Of a stretch of DNA of 64,000 nucleotides, positions 18,750 to 28,617 are shown in pieces. Each line of letters opens with the position of its first letter. Position 1 is the stretch's first letter. Under the pieces are notes generated by a model, which was given only the letters and a program-made list of their open reading frames with translations, was not told the DNA's origin and ran no database searches. Source of the stretch: Alicyclobacillus suci. Its GTDB lineage: Bacteria > Bacillota > Bacilli > Alicyclobacillales > Alicyclobacillaceae. The stretch spans positions 62,001 through 126,000 of the forward strand of contig NZ_JAFMTW010000002.1 in assembly GCF_017329615.1 (NCBI RefSeq), in the 5' to 3' direction. Both the position numbers and the translations under genes were made by a program.

Positions 18750-19661
18750 GTGCCAAATGTCAAACGAAAGTGGCCTTGGCAGGGCAGTTTACGAAGTCGG
18801 CCCGAGAAGCGGGAGCAGGACTTGTTGGCAGCGCCCGAAACTACACATTCGTCGTCCGATGAATCACGCCCCGCGCCAACGCGTTGGGTGAGTGAAGGCC
18901 AGTCGGATTTATCCCCCTATGGCTTTGCCGAAGACGACGCGGGTTTGCGGCAGGTGGAGAGTGGCGCGTGGCGGCGAGCGTTTAGTGGCGGCGGACAGAG
19001 CCGAACGCCGCACAAGCAGTTCGTGCCGATGAGCAGTGCGCGGACGCGACCGCCGTCGGTGAACTCAAATAAACCGTCTTATTTGAGCCGGACGATTGTC
19101 TGGCAGACGTTTTGTGCACTGGTATTGGTCGGCGTGGTCTATTACGTTGATCACCACCCGGACGCCGTCCCGCCAGAGGTGGTGAGCCAGGCGCAAACCG
19201 TGTTGCAGACAGATTATACTGCGGATGTGGCGCCGTCGATTGATAAGGCGTTTGCGGATATGCACATCAGTGCACCTCAATTTGGCGCGACAACGGCGGT
19301 TAAACTTCACAACCCGGTCTCAGGCACCATTGTTGAGGATTACTCGTCTACGCATCCAGAGGTCTCCATCGCGGGGACGGCAAAGGCACCTGTGTTGGCA
19401 GCGGGCTCGGGTACGGTATTGAACGTGGTCAACGTCGGTGACACCAAGCTTGTGCGAATTGATAACGGTGCACTGGGTACGACGATTTACGACGGACTTG
19501 GCAGCGTGAATGTGAAGGCGCACGAATATGTGACTGCGGCGGAGGTGATTGGCAAACTGCCAGCGTCCCCAAGTCATCCAGCATTAAAATTCTCTATTGT
19601 CAAAGACGGAAATTACGAAAACCCGCATGCGGTTGTCAATTTTGACGGTGCGTCACCATGA
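18750..19661 (+). CDS. spoIVFA: Stage IV sporulation protein FA (SpoIVFB regulator)
   Basis: SpoIVFA holds the intramembrane protease SpoIVFB inactive in the outer forespore membrane until cleaved by SpoIVB. The 303-aa protein has a long basic/hydrophilic N-terminus, one membrane segment (about 114-133) and an extracytoplasmic LytM/M23-like fold (about 190-295). The M23 metal ligands are not conserved (H-P-A-L-K-F where active enzymes have H-x-H), so it is a degenerate, regulatory M23 domain, as known for SpoIVFA. The GTG at 18750 sits 6 nt after GGGGGA; GTG 18744 is too close. It is coupled to spoIVFB. Confidence 0.88.
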   Translation: MPNVKRKWPWQGSLRSRPEKREQDLLAAPETTHSSSDESRPAPTRWVSEGQSDLSPYGFAEDDAGLRQVESGAWRRAFSGGGQSRTPHKQFVPMSSARTRPPSVNSNKPSYLSRTIVWQTFCALVLVGVVYYVDHHPDAVPPEVVSQAQTVLQTDYTADVAPSIDKAFADMHISAPQFGATTAVKLHNPVSGTIVEDYSSTHPEVSIAGTAKAPVLAAGSGTVLNVVNVGDTKLVRIDNGALGTTIYDGLGSVNVKAHEYVTAAEVIGKLPASPSHPALKFSIVKDGNYENPHAVVNFDGASP

Positions 19662-20560
19662 ATGTGGTCGCTCGTTTGGAAACAACCGTCGGACAGGCTT
19701 TAGGCGTCGGGCGGGTGCGTGTGCACCCGCTCTTTCTGGCGCTGATGGTCGGCGCGTTTTTTGCTGGCATGTTGAAAACGGCGCTTCTCTTGTTCACATT
19801 TGTGCTGCTGCACGAGTTTGGACATGCCATCACTGCGCGCCATTTGGGGTATCGCGTAGAAGAAGTATCCCTGCTTCCGTTCGGAGGCGTCGCGAAGGTG
19901 TCGTATGCGCGCCTCGGTTTTTCACCTAGGCAGGAAGCGATGGTCGCGATTGCTGGCCCGGTGGTAAATCTGTTGTTGTGTATCGCTTGTACGGTATTGT
20001 CGCTGTTCGGGTGGATGAACGAGGGAACGTATCAGTTGTGTATGCAAATGAATAGTTGGATTGGCATATTCAATTTGTTACCGGGTCTACCACTGGACGG
20101 CGGGCGTATTTTGCGCGCAGCGCGATCACGCCGGATTGGCTATGAGCGAGCCACACTGGAGGCGTACAACGTGGCGTTTGGACTGTCCATCCTGTTAATG
20201 TTGACGGGCGTGTTGGCCTTGTTCACGGGACACCCGCACCTTGGCATGATGCTGCTCGGACTATTTTTGTTTGCGACGGCGTGGCGCGGGAAGCGGGACG
20301 TGCGCAGTGAGACTATGCGCTTTCTCGACGCAAAGCGGCGCCAGCCAAAGACAGTGTTGCAGATGTCGACGCTGGCGGTGCCGAATACCGTCTCCATCCG
20401 CGATGTCGTCGTTCAATTTTCGCCGGATAGGTATCATATCGTCTATATTTTGGGGAACGACGGGCTCGTTCAAGCGCTTTTAGAAGAGATTGAACTGCTC
20501 GACGCGGTGTTTGAAGGTCGCTGGTTAGAGCCGGTCGGTTCACTCTTGACGGATGCCTGA
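19658..20560 (+). CDS. spoIVFB: Pro-sigma-K processing intramembrane protease SpoIVFB
   Basis: This site-2 metalloprotease releases sigma-K in the mother cell. The 300-aa product has the zinc motif HEFGH (52-56), the second motif N139-L-L-P-G-L-P-L-D-G-G with metal-ligand D147, about six membrane helices, and a C-terminal cytoplasmic CBS-like region (about 225-295) that in the family senses ATP and binds substrate. It starts in a 4-nt overlap with spoIVFA. The stop codon lies inside a 15-bp tandem duplication. Confidence 0.94.
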   Translation: MNVVARLETTVGQALGVGRVRVHPLFLALMVGAFFAGMLKTALLLFTFVLLHEFGHAITARHLGYRVEEVSLLPFGGVAKVSYARLGFSPRQEAMVAIAGPVVNLLLCIACTVLSLFGWMNEGTYQLCMQMNSWIGIFNLLPGLPLDGGRILRAARSRRIGYERATLEAYNVAFGLSILLMLTGVLALFTGHPHLGMMLLGLFLFATAWRGKRDVRSETMRFLDAKRRQPKTVLQMSTLAVPNTVSIRDVVVQFSPDRYHIVYILGNDGLVQALLEEIELLDAVFEGRWLEPVGSLLTDA

Positions 20561-20582
20561 TGAACAAATGCCTGATGAACAA
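20553..20582. repeat. 15-bp perfect tandem duplication at the spoIVFB 3' end
   Basis: ATGCCTGATGAACAA occurs at 20553-20567 and again at 20568-20582. The first copy contains the spoIVFB stop, so the duplication does not change the protein. Confidence 0.95.
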
Positions 20583-20618
20583 ACGCCGGCGGCTATCTTC
20601 TGGCGGACGACGCATCAG

Positions 20619-20647
20619 TTGCGCCGGTGCCCGGTATATGATAGAAT
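20619..20647 (+). promoter_or_regulatory. Sigma-A promoter of rplU-prp-rpmA
   Basis: TTGCGC (20619-20624) and TAGAAT (20642-20647) have a 17-nt spacer, about 100 nt upstream of rplU. Confidence 0.65.
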
Positions 20648-20649
20648 AT

Positions 20650-20740
20650 GGCGCGTGTGTATGCACTACAACCGCATGCTTCCTGGGTTTTGAAATTGGA
20701 CATCGAGTCCATACCTTAGGCAGCGAGTCTGAGTGAAGGA
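20650..20740 (+). promoter_or_regulatory. rplU 5' leader, possible L21 leader RNA
   Basis: About 95 nt of untranslated leader separate the promoter from the ribosome site. Firmicutes commonly carry an autoregulatory L21 leader here. I see short complementary segments but did not establish the consensus fold. Confidence 0.35.
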
Positions 20741-20749
20741 GCCTAAATG

Positions 20750-21061
20750 ATGTACGCGATTGTTGAAACTGGTGGAAAGCAATTTAAGGTTAGTGAAGGC
20801 GACACGATTTACGTCGAGAAACTCGAAGGTGAAGTCGGTTCGTCCATCACGTTGGACAAGGTTCACTTGATCCAAAACGACGGTTCAGTTCGCGTTGGTA
20901 CGCCGACGGTTGAAGGCGCGAAAGTCGTCGCAAAAATTCTTGAACACGGCCGTGGCAAGAAGATCATCGTCTTTAAGTACAAGGCGAAGAAGAACTATCA
21001 CAAGAAGCAAGGTCACCGTCAACCTTATACCAAGTTGACGATTGAATCTATTCAAGCGTAA
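20750..21061 (+). CDS. rplU: 50S ribosomal protein L21
   Basis: L21 is an early-assembling protein of the large subunit. The 103-aa protein has the standard [11 protein letters not shown] start and the basic K-Y-K-A-K-K-N-Y-x-K-K-x-G-H-R-Q-P-Y-T tail. Two consecutive ATGs are present (20747 and 20750); the second gives the normal N-terminus and 8-nt spacing from AAGGAG. The L21-prp-L27 arrangement is the Firmicutes one. Confidence 0.98.
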   Translation: MYAIVETGGKQFKVSEGDTIYVEKLEGEVGSSITLDKVHLIQNDGSVRVGTPTVEGAKVVAKILEHGRGKKIIVFKYKAKKNYHKKQGHRQPYTKLTIESIQA

Positions 21062-21064
21062 CCG

Positions 21065-21391
21065 ATGATTACGTTTGAAATTCTGCAGCAGCGCGATTCG
21101 GTAGCTGGATTTCGCGTGAAAGGGCACGCCGGCTACTCGGATTCGGGTTCCGACATTGTCTGTGCTGCGGTATCGGTTTTGGTATATAACGCGATTAACA
21201 GTTGCGAACGCTTTGCTGGTGTGGCATTAAACGTGATTGATCAAGGTGAGATGTTAACTTGTCGATTGCCGTTGCAGCCGAATGAATCGGTTCGATTGCT
21301 CATCAACAGTTTATTTTACGGCGTAGAGCAGGTCGCGGAACAATATCCTGAGTTCGTCAGGATAACGACTACGAATATCGCGAAACTTTGA
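21065..21391 (+). CDS. prp: Ribosomal-processing cysteine protease Prp (YsxB)
   Basis: Prp cleaves the N-terminal extension of L27, an essential step in Firmicutes carrying that extension. The 108-aa protein has the catalytic pair H21 (G-H-A-G-Y) and C33 (I-V-C-A-A-V-S), matching the H22/C34 pair of the S. aureus enzyme. It lies 3 nt after rplU and 15 nt before rpmA. The L27 substrate encoded next door has the required extension. Confidence 0.95.
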   Translation: MITFEILQQRDSVAGFRVKGHAGYSDSGSDIVCAAVSVLVYNAINSCERFAGVALNVIDQGEMLTCRLPLQPNESVRLLINSLFYGVEQVAEQYPEFVRITTTNIAKL

Positions 21392-21406
21392 AAGGATGAA
21401 TGAGAC

Positions 21407-21703
21407 ATGTTGAAGTTAAACCTGCAACGGTTTGCTCATAAAAAAGGTGTGTCGTCGACCCGCAACGGTCGTGACAGTATTTCCAAGCGCCTCGGCGTCA
21501 AAGAACCAGACGGTAAAGTCGTCAGCGCGGGAAGCATTTTGGTTCGTCAACGCGGTACCAAGATTCACCCAGGCATCAACGTTGGCATTGGCAAGGACGA
21601 CACCTTGTTTGCAAAGGTGGAAGGTCAAGTGCGCTTTGAGCGGCTTGGTCGTGACCGCAAACGCGTCAGCGTATATCCGGTTGCCGTTGCTGTCACGCAA
21701 TAA
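21407..21703 (+). CDS. rpmA: 50S ribosomal protein L27 with Prp-cleaved extension
   Basis: L27 lines the peptidyl transferase centre. The 98-aa precursor starts M-L-K-L-N-L-Q-R-F followed by A-H-K-K-G, the extension that Prp removes; by analogy with S. aureus (L-N-L-Q-F-F before A) cleavage should fall after F9. The rest matches L27 (G-R-D-S-x-S-K-R-L-G-V-K). A strong terminator follows. Confidence 0.98.
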   Translation: MLKLNLQRFAHKKGVSSTRNGRDSISKRLGVKEPDGKVVSAGSILVRQRGTKIHPGINVGIGKDDTLFAKVEGQVRFERLGRDRKRVSVYPVAVAVTQ

Positions 21704-21728
21704 CGCTTGACTTCAGGATGTTGTTGAA

Positions 21729-21757
21729 GGGCCTGGCAGAAATGCCAGGCCCTTTTT
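21729..21757 (+). terminator. Terminator after rpmA
   Basis: A 10-bp perfect GGGCCTGGCA / TGCCAGGCCC stem closes a GAAA tetraloop and is followed by T5. Confidence 0.95.
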
Positions 21758-21775
21758 GAGAGGCGGTTGAAAAAC

Positions 21776-23910
<2,135 letters not shown>

Positions 23911-24049
23911 CGGTTGTCGTTACGACCTTTTCGCGTGTTATCTTCATATATATTTTCGGATAATTCTTACAAATTTTATTGGGTTGATACTGATAGAGAA
24001 CAGGCATTGACTGGCTGTCGCAGAACATGTAGGCAAAGGGGGATAGGAC

Positions 24050-25045
24050 ATGGAGGCTTTTACGGCGGCAAGGCTGTTACAACAGATGATTGATGCGGCG
24101 ATTATGGCGAGTGCGACAGACATTCATCTTACGTCCGTGAATTCGGGACTTCGAGTTGCCTTTCGGGTCGCGGGTTGTGTTCGTCCATTCGTCCATTTGA
24201 CGGAACGTGGCGACGAGGTACTGCGCCGTATTAAGGCGTTGGCAAGAATGGACGTCACCAATGCGCATACGCCGCAGGAGGGAGCGTTTCGTTGGGATAT
24301 GGAGGGAGCGAGTGTTCGCTTGCGCGTTTCGACCGTTCCTGTCTACGCGGGAGAGTCGATTGTCATCCGCGTGCTCAGGCAGGCACAACGGCCGTTGTCC
24401 ATCTTCGAGTTGGGACTGAGTGCTGATCAAATGGGGCGTCTCGTGACACTCTTGTCTGAGCCGCAGGGGCTTGTGCTCGTGGCTGGCCGCACAGGGTCAG
24501 GTAAGACCACCACGCTGTACGCCATTATGCAGTATTTGGCTGCGCGCGGGATGCAGGTATTCAGTCTCGAAGACCCGGTTGAAATGCCTATTGCAGGCTG
24601 TCGACAGGTCGAGGTTCGGGAGCGTTCTGGAATGACGTATGAGGTGGCTATGAAATCACTTTTAAGGCAAGACCCAGACGTTCTGATGATTGGCGAGATT
24701 CGCGACGAGTTGACCGCGCGAATCGCGGTTCGTGCAGCACTCACAGGCCGACTTGTCTTGGCGACGACACACGCCGTTGGCGTGTCTGGGTCCATTGACC
24801 GACTCCTGGAACTGGGGGCTAAAAAAGTGCTTTTATCGGCAGTGTTGCGTGCAGTAATGGTTCAGCGCGTTCACGCCCAGCAAGCTGGCGCGTCTGAACG
24901 TACCTATCGTCTGGAACTTTTTGTTGGCGACGATGAGATGGCGGGGTGGCGTATGGATGGGCGACATGTGGATAGCACGTCTGAGGAAGAGCTTGTCGCA
25001 AAAGTTTCAGATGGTGAGTTGGGTGCGCAATCGACCGCAATATAG
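24050..25045 (+). CDS. comGA: Competence pseudopilus assembly ATPase ComGA
   Basis: ComGA is the GspE/PilB-type traffic ATPase driving pseudopilus assembly for DNA uptake. The 331-aa protein has the A-T-D-I-H-L N-terminal signature, Walker A GRTGSGKTTT (about 146-155), an Asp box S-L-E-D-P-V-E, Walker B region D-P-D-V-L-M-I-G-E-I-R-D and His box L-A-T-T-H. It lacks the four-Cys zinc motif of PilB, as ComGA does. The ATG follows GGGGGA by about 5 nt. The 139-nt upstream gap is AT-rich and may hold the comG promoter, but I could not define one. Confidence 0.93.
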   Translation: MEAFTAARLLQQMIDAAIMASATDIHLTSVNSGLRVAFRVAGCVRPFVHLTERGDEVLRRIKALARMDVTNAHTPQEGAFRWDMEGASVRLRVSTVPVYAGESIVIRVLRQAQRPLSIFELGLSADQMGRLVTLLSEPQGLVLVAGRTGSGKTTTLYAIMQYLAARGMQVFSLEDPVEMPIAGCRQVEVRERSGMTYEVAMKSLLRQDPDVLMIGEIRDELTARIAVRAALTGRLVLATTHAVGVSGSIDRLLELGAKKVLLSAVLRAVMVQRVHAQQAGASERTYRLELFVGDDEMAGWRMDGRHVDSTSEEELVAKVSDGELGAQSTAI

Positions 25046-25061
25046 CGCGGACAGGCAGTGG

Positions 25062-26060
25062 ATGCGCTGGAAACAACGGGCGCAATTTCTCGCATTCGCG
25101 GAAAACTTTGCTGAATTATTGGAGGCCGGTGTGGGGGTATTGGTAGCACTCGCAAGGTTGGCCGAATCTGGTTCGAGATTTCAACGCAGTCTGTCTCAAA
25201 GCCTGTTCGCATATGTCGAAAGGGGCTTGCCAGTCTCCGGTTTATTTGAACCTTATGTCGACTTGATTTCCGCTCGTGCCCTTATAGTGGCTGAGAATGT
25301 GGGACAGTTGCCAGCGGCGCTCAGCTCGTACGCACACCGCGAGCGACAGCGACGAGCGTGGCGACAATCGCTTGTGAAGTCGATCACGTATCCCTGCCTG
25401 TTGCTTGTCTCCTGTTTTGCGTTAGCGCTATTCGTTCGTCTGCAAATTGACCCGGAATTGGCTTCCCTGCAGGCGAGTTTGAATCAGGCGCCTGGACTTG
25501 CGCACGGATATATTCAATCGGTGCTCTTTAACCTGTCTTTGTATCTGATGGTTATCATTCTTGCTTGTCCGCTTGTGTATCTTGGTCTGCTCTTTGGTCG
25601 CCGCAAGCTACGATGGCAGGGTCTCCATTTGCCCTTTGATGAACTCACTCGTGCGATTCGGTCGGAGCAATTTGTCGATAGCGTTCAAAAACAGTTGGAG
25701 GCGGGTCTTTCTTTGATTGAGGCGCTTGGGGCGCTAGAACCTGGGCCAGACACGTGGTTGTGCCGCCAGTACCAATTTGTTCTCGGCAATTTATTGGACG
25801 GCAAGCGTCTAGCGGAATCTTTGCCGAGCAGTGTGAGTCCGGTCGTCTGGGATCTTTTGTCGGTCAGTGAACTAACCGGAGATGTGATGTCTGGCTTGGC
25901 TCGGGCGGACAGCGTGCTTCGAGGACAGATTGCGAGGGCGTTAGAAAAGCTGAGTCATTGGTTAGAACCAGTGGCGATGTCGGTGATGGGGCTTGTTGTT
26001 GGAACGACGATGTACAGTGTCTTTGGTCCGATGTACCAAACGATTTCGTCGTCGCAGTAA
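25062..26060 (+). CDS. comGB: Competence pseudopilus platform protein ComGB
   Basis: ComGB is the polytopic inner-membrane platform (PilC/GspF family) on which pseudopilins are assembled. The 333-aa protein contains two related T2SF helical domains (about 10-115 and 200-300) and three membrane segments (about 112-130, 165-188 and near the C-terminus). The ATG at 25062 gives an N-terminus (M-R-W-K-Q-R-A-Q-F-L) like ComGB of Bacillus; in-frame ATG 25011, inside comGA, is possible. Ribosome sites for both are weak. Confidence 0.9.
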   Translation: MRWKQRAQFLAFAENFAELLEAGVGVLVALARLAESGSRFQRSLSQSLFAYVERGLPVSGLFEPYVDLISARALIVAENVGQLPAALSSYAHRERQRRAWRQSLVKSITYPCLLLVSCFALALFVRLQIDPELASLQASLNQAPGLAHGYIQSVLFNLSLYLMVIILACPLVYLGLLFGRRKLRWQGLHLPFDELTRAIRSEQFVDSVQKQLEAGLSLIEALGALEPGPDTWLCRQYQFVLGNLLDGKRLAESLPSSVSPVVWDLLSVSELTGDVMSGLARADSVLRGQIARALEKLSHWLEPVAMSVMGLVVGTTMYSVFGPMYQTISSSQ

Positions 26061-26098
26061 CTGTGGAGTAACTGTATGGATACGAGGGGGGCTAGTTC

Positions 26099-26458
26099 GT
26101 GACATGTCGAAGACGACGGGGAACCGTTGCCGGATTTACATTGTTGGAGTTGATGGTTGCAGTGTCCATTGTCGCTATCATGATCGGTCTGATTACGCCA
26201 CATTTGATGGGGGCGTCACAGCGCGCTTCCACGACCGCCTGTCAAGGTGATGTCAAGACCATCTCGGCTGCGTTGGCCGAGTATGACTTGTTGCATCAGT
26301 CGCTGCCGTCAGGGGACTCTTCACAACAGTTGAAAACGCTTGTTTCAGAACAACTACTTTCCGATGATGCACTCACGAAAAATTTCACGATTGATGACGC
26401 TGATCCATCCAATATCGTGGTCACGTGCGGTGCACCAGGAGCGGACAATGCAACATAA
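26099..26458 (+). CDS. comGC: Major competence pseudopilin ComGC
   Basis: ComGC is the main subunit of the DNA-uptake pseudopilus. The 119-aa prepilin has an Arg-rich leader and the processing site G12 before F13-T-L-L-E17, with Glu at +5 of the mature chain, then a hydrophobic stem helix. The GTG start follows GAGGGGG by 8 nt. Two Cys (near 49 and 110) could form the disulphide typical of ComGC; that is inference. It overlaps comGD by 11 nt. Confidence 0.94.
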   Translation: MTCRRRRGTVAGFTLLELMVAVSIVAIMIGLITPHLMGASQRASTTACQGDVKTISAALAEYDLLHQSLPSGDSSQQLKTLVSEQLLSDDALTKNFTIDDADPSNIVVTCGAPGADNAT

Positions 26459-26951
26459 GCGCGCTTGGCAAATGCCGTCGTGCTGGGGTGGAGCATCCCG
26501 CCCACGAGAGCGAAGCGGTGGTTTCACCCTACTTGAGACCGTGGTGGCGGTCGCTGTCACAGTCGTTGCGTTTTCGATGGTTGTGCCCATGACGGTAGTG
26601 ATTAAGCGTGCGGCTGATTTAGATAGTTCTGCACTCGACCTTATCACGAATTTGCGTACTGCGCAGTCCATTGGCGCAACTTCAGACCAGGCGGGCATTA
26701 TCTGGCTAGATCCATATGATACGAACTATCACATGACGCAAGGTACCGTGACCACAGGTACGTATTCGCTTGCGACGGATGTGACGTACGTAGATGGTTA
26801 CTTACAGTTGCCGAATCGCAGAATTTCCTATGACAACCTCGGCGACGCTCAAGTGGCGGGAAAGATTCGCTTAACGGATGGGCGATTCGAGCGCGACATC
26901 GACGTCTATATGGGTGCTGGCCTTCAGCAGGCTGGGTGGTTGTCGCCATGA
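26448..26951 (+). CDS. comGD: Minor pseudopilin ComGD
   Basis: This 167-aa prepilin has a leader of about 24 residues ending S-G-G before F-T-L-L-E-T-V, the class III cleavage site, then the hydrophobic stem and a GspH-like beta-rich head. The ATG has AGGAG 6 nt upstream and overlaps the comGC end. It occupies the comGD position; assignment to D is by order, as minor pseudopilins diverge fast. Confidence 0.85.
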   Translation: MQHKRAWQMPSCWGGASRPRERSGGFTLLETVVAVAVTVVAFSMVVPMTVVIKRAADLDSSALDLITNLRTAQSIGATSDQAGIIWLDPYDTNYHMTQGTVTTGTYSLATDVTYVDGYLQLPNRRISYDNLGDAQVAGKIRLTDGRFERDIDVYMGAGLQQAGWLSP

Positions 26952-27280
26952 ACTTGTGGGAAACGATTGTGGCGATGGCTGTTGTGGCCGTTTATTTGCC
27001 TGCTTTCTGTCTGGCTGAATTCAATACACTCTTCGCGCGTGAGCAAATTCATGTAGAAGACGGAATGCGGGCGGTCGAGCAAAGTGTTACAGACGACTTG
27101 TTGACGCACCAAAGTGTGCCACATGAGATGGAAGAAGGGGGGCTCACCTATGTCGTGTCGATTGCGGACGAGAATGGGATCTCATGTGAAGGGACGACCG
27201 TGCAAGTCACATCGTCGGCGTCGGACAAACCAGATTCGCTGTTTGTCCCCTTTTGCCAACCGGGGATTTTCACTGATTGA
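26948..27280 (+). CDS. comGE: ComGE-like minor pseudopilin lacking a leader peptide
   Basis: The 110-aa product starts M-N-L-W-E-T-I-V-A-M, which aligns with the mature end of a pseudopilin (hydrophobic stem with Glu at position 5) without the usual basic leader and Gly. The ATG overlaps the comGD stop in an ATGA, strong support for this start. An in-frame GTG at 26936 would give only M-V-V-A before it. It may enter the membrane without ComC processing. Identified by position and stem helix. Confidence 0.75.
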   Translation: MNLWETIVAMAVVAVYLPAFCLAEFNTLFAREQIHVEDGMRAVEQSVTDDLLTHQSVPHEMEEGGLTYVVSIADENGISCEGTTVQVTSSASDKPDSLFVPFCQPGIFTD

Positions 27281-27692
27281 AGTATTGGTCGCAATGTCCA
27301 TTTCGACGATGATTGTCAGCGCTGGTGTGCGATTGCTCGTAAACACCTACCTTTTTTACAATCGGACTGCGATTGACCTAGAAGATAGTGCGATGTTTGG
27401 TTCCTGCTTGCGTTCGCTGAGTCAGGATACGCATGCGGCCGCTGCGGCCTCGGTGTCGCCACATGCGCTTACGCTCACCATGTTATCAGGCGTCCAGTAT
27501 ATGTACGATGTCAATGTGAACCATCAGTTGATTCGCATTGAGGCTGGGGGCGGAGATGCGGTGATTGCCGCCCATGTTCAAAACGTCACGTTCTCCCGTC
27601 AATCGAATGTCATTCACGTCAGTCTCGAGTTGGGGGACGGGCAACAGGAGATGTTTGATGCGCGGTTGACGAGTGGGCCGGCTGTTTCATGA
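27243..27692 (+). CDS. comGF: ComGF-like minor pseudopilin
   Basis: The 149-aa protein has a short leader with the processing site R-G before F-S-L-I-E-V-L-V-A-M, a hydrophobic stem and a ComGF-like beta-rich C-terminal part. The start is the weak point: TTG 27243 gives a normal leader of 8 residues but has no clear ribosome site; ATG 27150 has a strong G-rich site but would give a 39-residue leader and a 131-nt overlap with comGE. It ends in an ATGA overlap with comGG. Confidence 0.75.
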   Translation: MSPFANRGFSLIEVLVAMSISTMIVSAGVRLLVNTYLFYNRTAIDLEDSAMFGSCLRSLSQDTHAAAAASVSPHALTLTMLSGVQYMYDVNVNHQLIRIEAGGGDAVIAAHVQNVTFSRQSNVIHVSLELGDGQQEMFDARLTSGPAVS

Positions 27693-28078
27693 GGGCGCAA
27701 ACAGGCGTTGCGCTCGTCAGTGTCTTATCAATTGTCCTCGTCTTAGCAGTTCTTTTATCGACATTGGTCGGGGTATCGCACGCGGTATGGGCGATGGGCG
27801 ATAGGGAGCGGCAATTTGCTCACTGTTCGGCTTGTGCAACTGGTGTCGCACAATCGATGCTCAAGATATTGGAAGCGGGAAAGGAATTACAAGCGGACAC
27901 TTCGTTACAATTTGACTCTGTGACGGTGGATACCCGGACCACCGTCGACGATGACCTGGCTTTGGTGAAAGTGGAAGCGAAAATCGGCGATGTGACAGAT
28001 ACGATTTCTTTTACTTATGATACAATCGCTCATAGATTACGAGCTTGGCAGGACAATGGCCCGGGCATCGTGGAGTGA
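27689..28078 (+). CDS. comGG: ComGG-like protein, last pseudopilin-type gene of comG
   Basis: The 129-aa protein has a short N-terminus (M-R-A-Q-T-G), one hydrophobic helix (about 7-30) and a soluble domain with two Cys. A Gly precedes V-A-L-V-S, but the +5 Glu is absent, as in PilX/GspK-like and ComGG proteins. Identification rests on operon position and architecture. Translation is coupled to comGF; aroK follows 5 nt later. Confidence 0.72.
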   Translation: MRAQTGVALVSVLSIVLVLAVLLSTLVGVSHAVWAMGDRERQFAHCSACATGVAQSMLKILEAGKELQADTSLQFDSVTVDTRTTVDDDLALVKVEAKIGDVTDTISFTYDTIAHRLRAWQDNGPGIVE

Positions 28079-28083
28079 TAATC

Positions 28084-28617
28084 ATGATACATCAAAGAAT
28101 AGCGCTGGTGGGCTTTATGGCGAGTGGCAAGTCGACCGTGGGTCGCGCCCTTGCCAAGGCTCTCTCATATTCGTTTGTCGATCTCGACCAATGGATTGAA
28201 TCGTCCACAGGTCGCACGATACCTGATATATTTACCACCCTCGGCGAAGTGGAATTTCGTCGCATAGAACAAGCGGCGCTATTCGACCTTGGGCAGGCCG
28301 ATGGCGCGTTCGTATTGGCTACGGGTGGCGGAGTTGTCACACGGCCTGAAAATCGGGAAGCGCTGGTACGCGATTGGCAATCTGTTTATTTGCGGGCGCG
28401 GCCGGAAACGATTGAGCGTCGGTTGGATGCGGACGGCGCGGTTCGTCCGCTGCTTGCGGTCGCGGATCGAACGTCGACCATTCGTCACCTACTAGAAAAG
28501 CGGGAGGCATGGTACACGGAAGTCTCCTCTCACACAGTAAACGTCGACGAAATGGATGTGCCTGAGATTGTGCAAGAAGTGGTTGCTTGGTTGTCGCGTG
28601 AGCGAGGGAGGGCCTAA
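28084..28617 (+). CDS. aroK: Shikimate kinase
   Basis: AroK phosphorylates shikimate at the 3-OH in aromatic amino acid synthesis. The 177-aa protein has the P-loop GFMASGKST (10-18), the substrate-binding D-L-D-x-W-I-E (around 34-40) and G-G-G-V-V (about 79-83), followed by the lid arginines. ATG with GGAGTGA 6 nt upstream. It directly follows comGG and overlaps the next ATG by 1 nt, so it may be expressed with comG. Confidence 0.96.
   Translation: MIHQRIALVGFMASGKSTVGRALAKALSYSFVDLDQWIESSTGRTIPDIFTTLGEVEFRRIEQAALFDLGQADGAFVLATGGGVVTRPENREALVRDWQSVYLRARPETIERRLDADGAVRPLLAVADRTSTIRHLLEKREAWYTEVSSHTVNVDEMDVPEIVQEVVAWLSRERGRA

Noticed and set aside
27150-27242. ATG start for comGF with a strong G-rich ribosome site
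   Set aside because: It would give a 39-residue leader and overlap comGE by 131 nt. The G-run is explained by comGE codons. The later TTG gives a normal prepilin leader, though it is uncertain.
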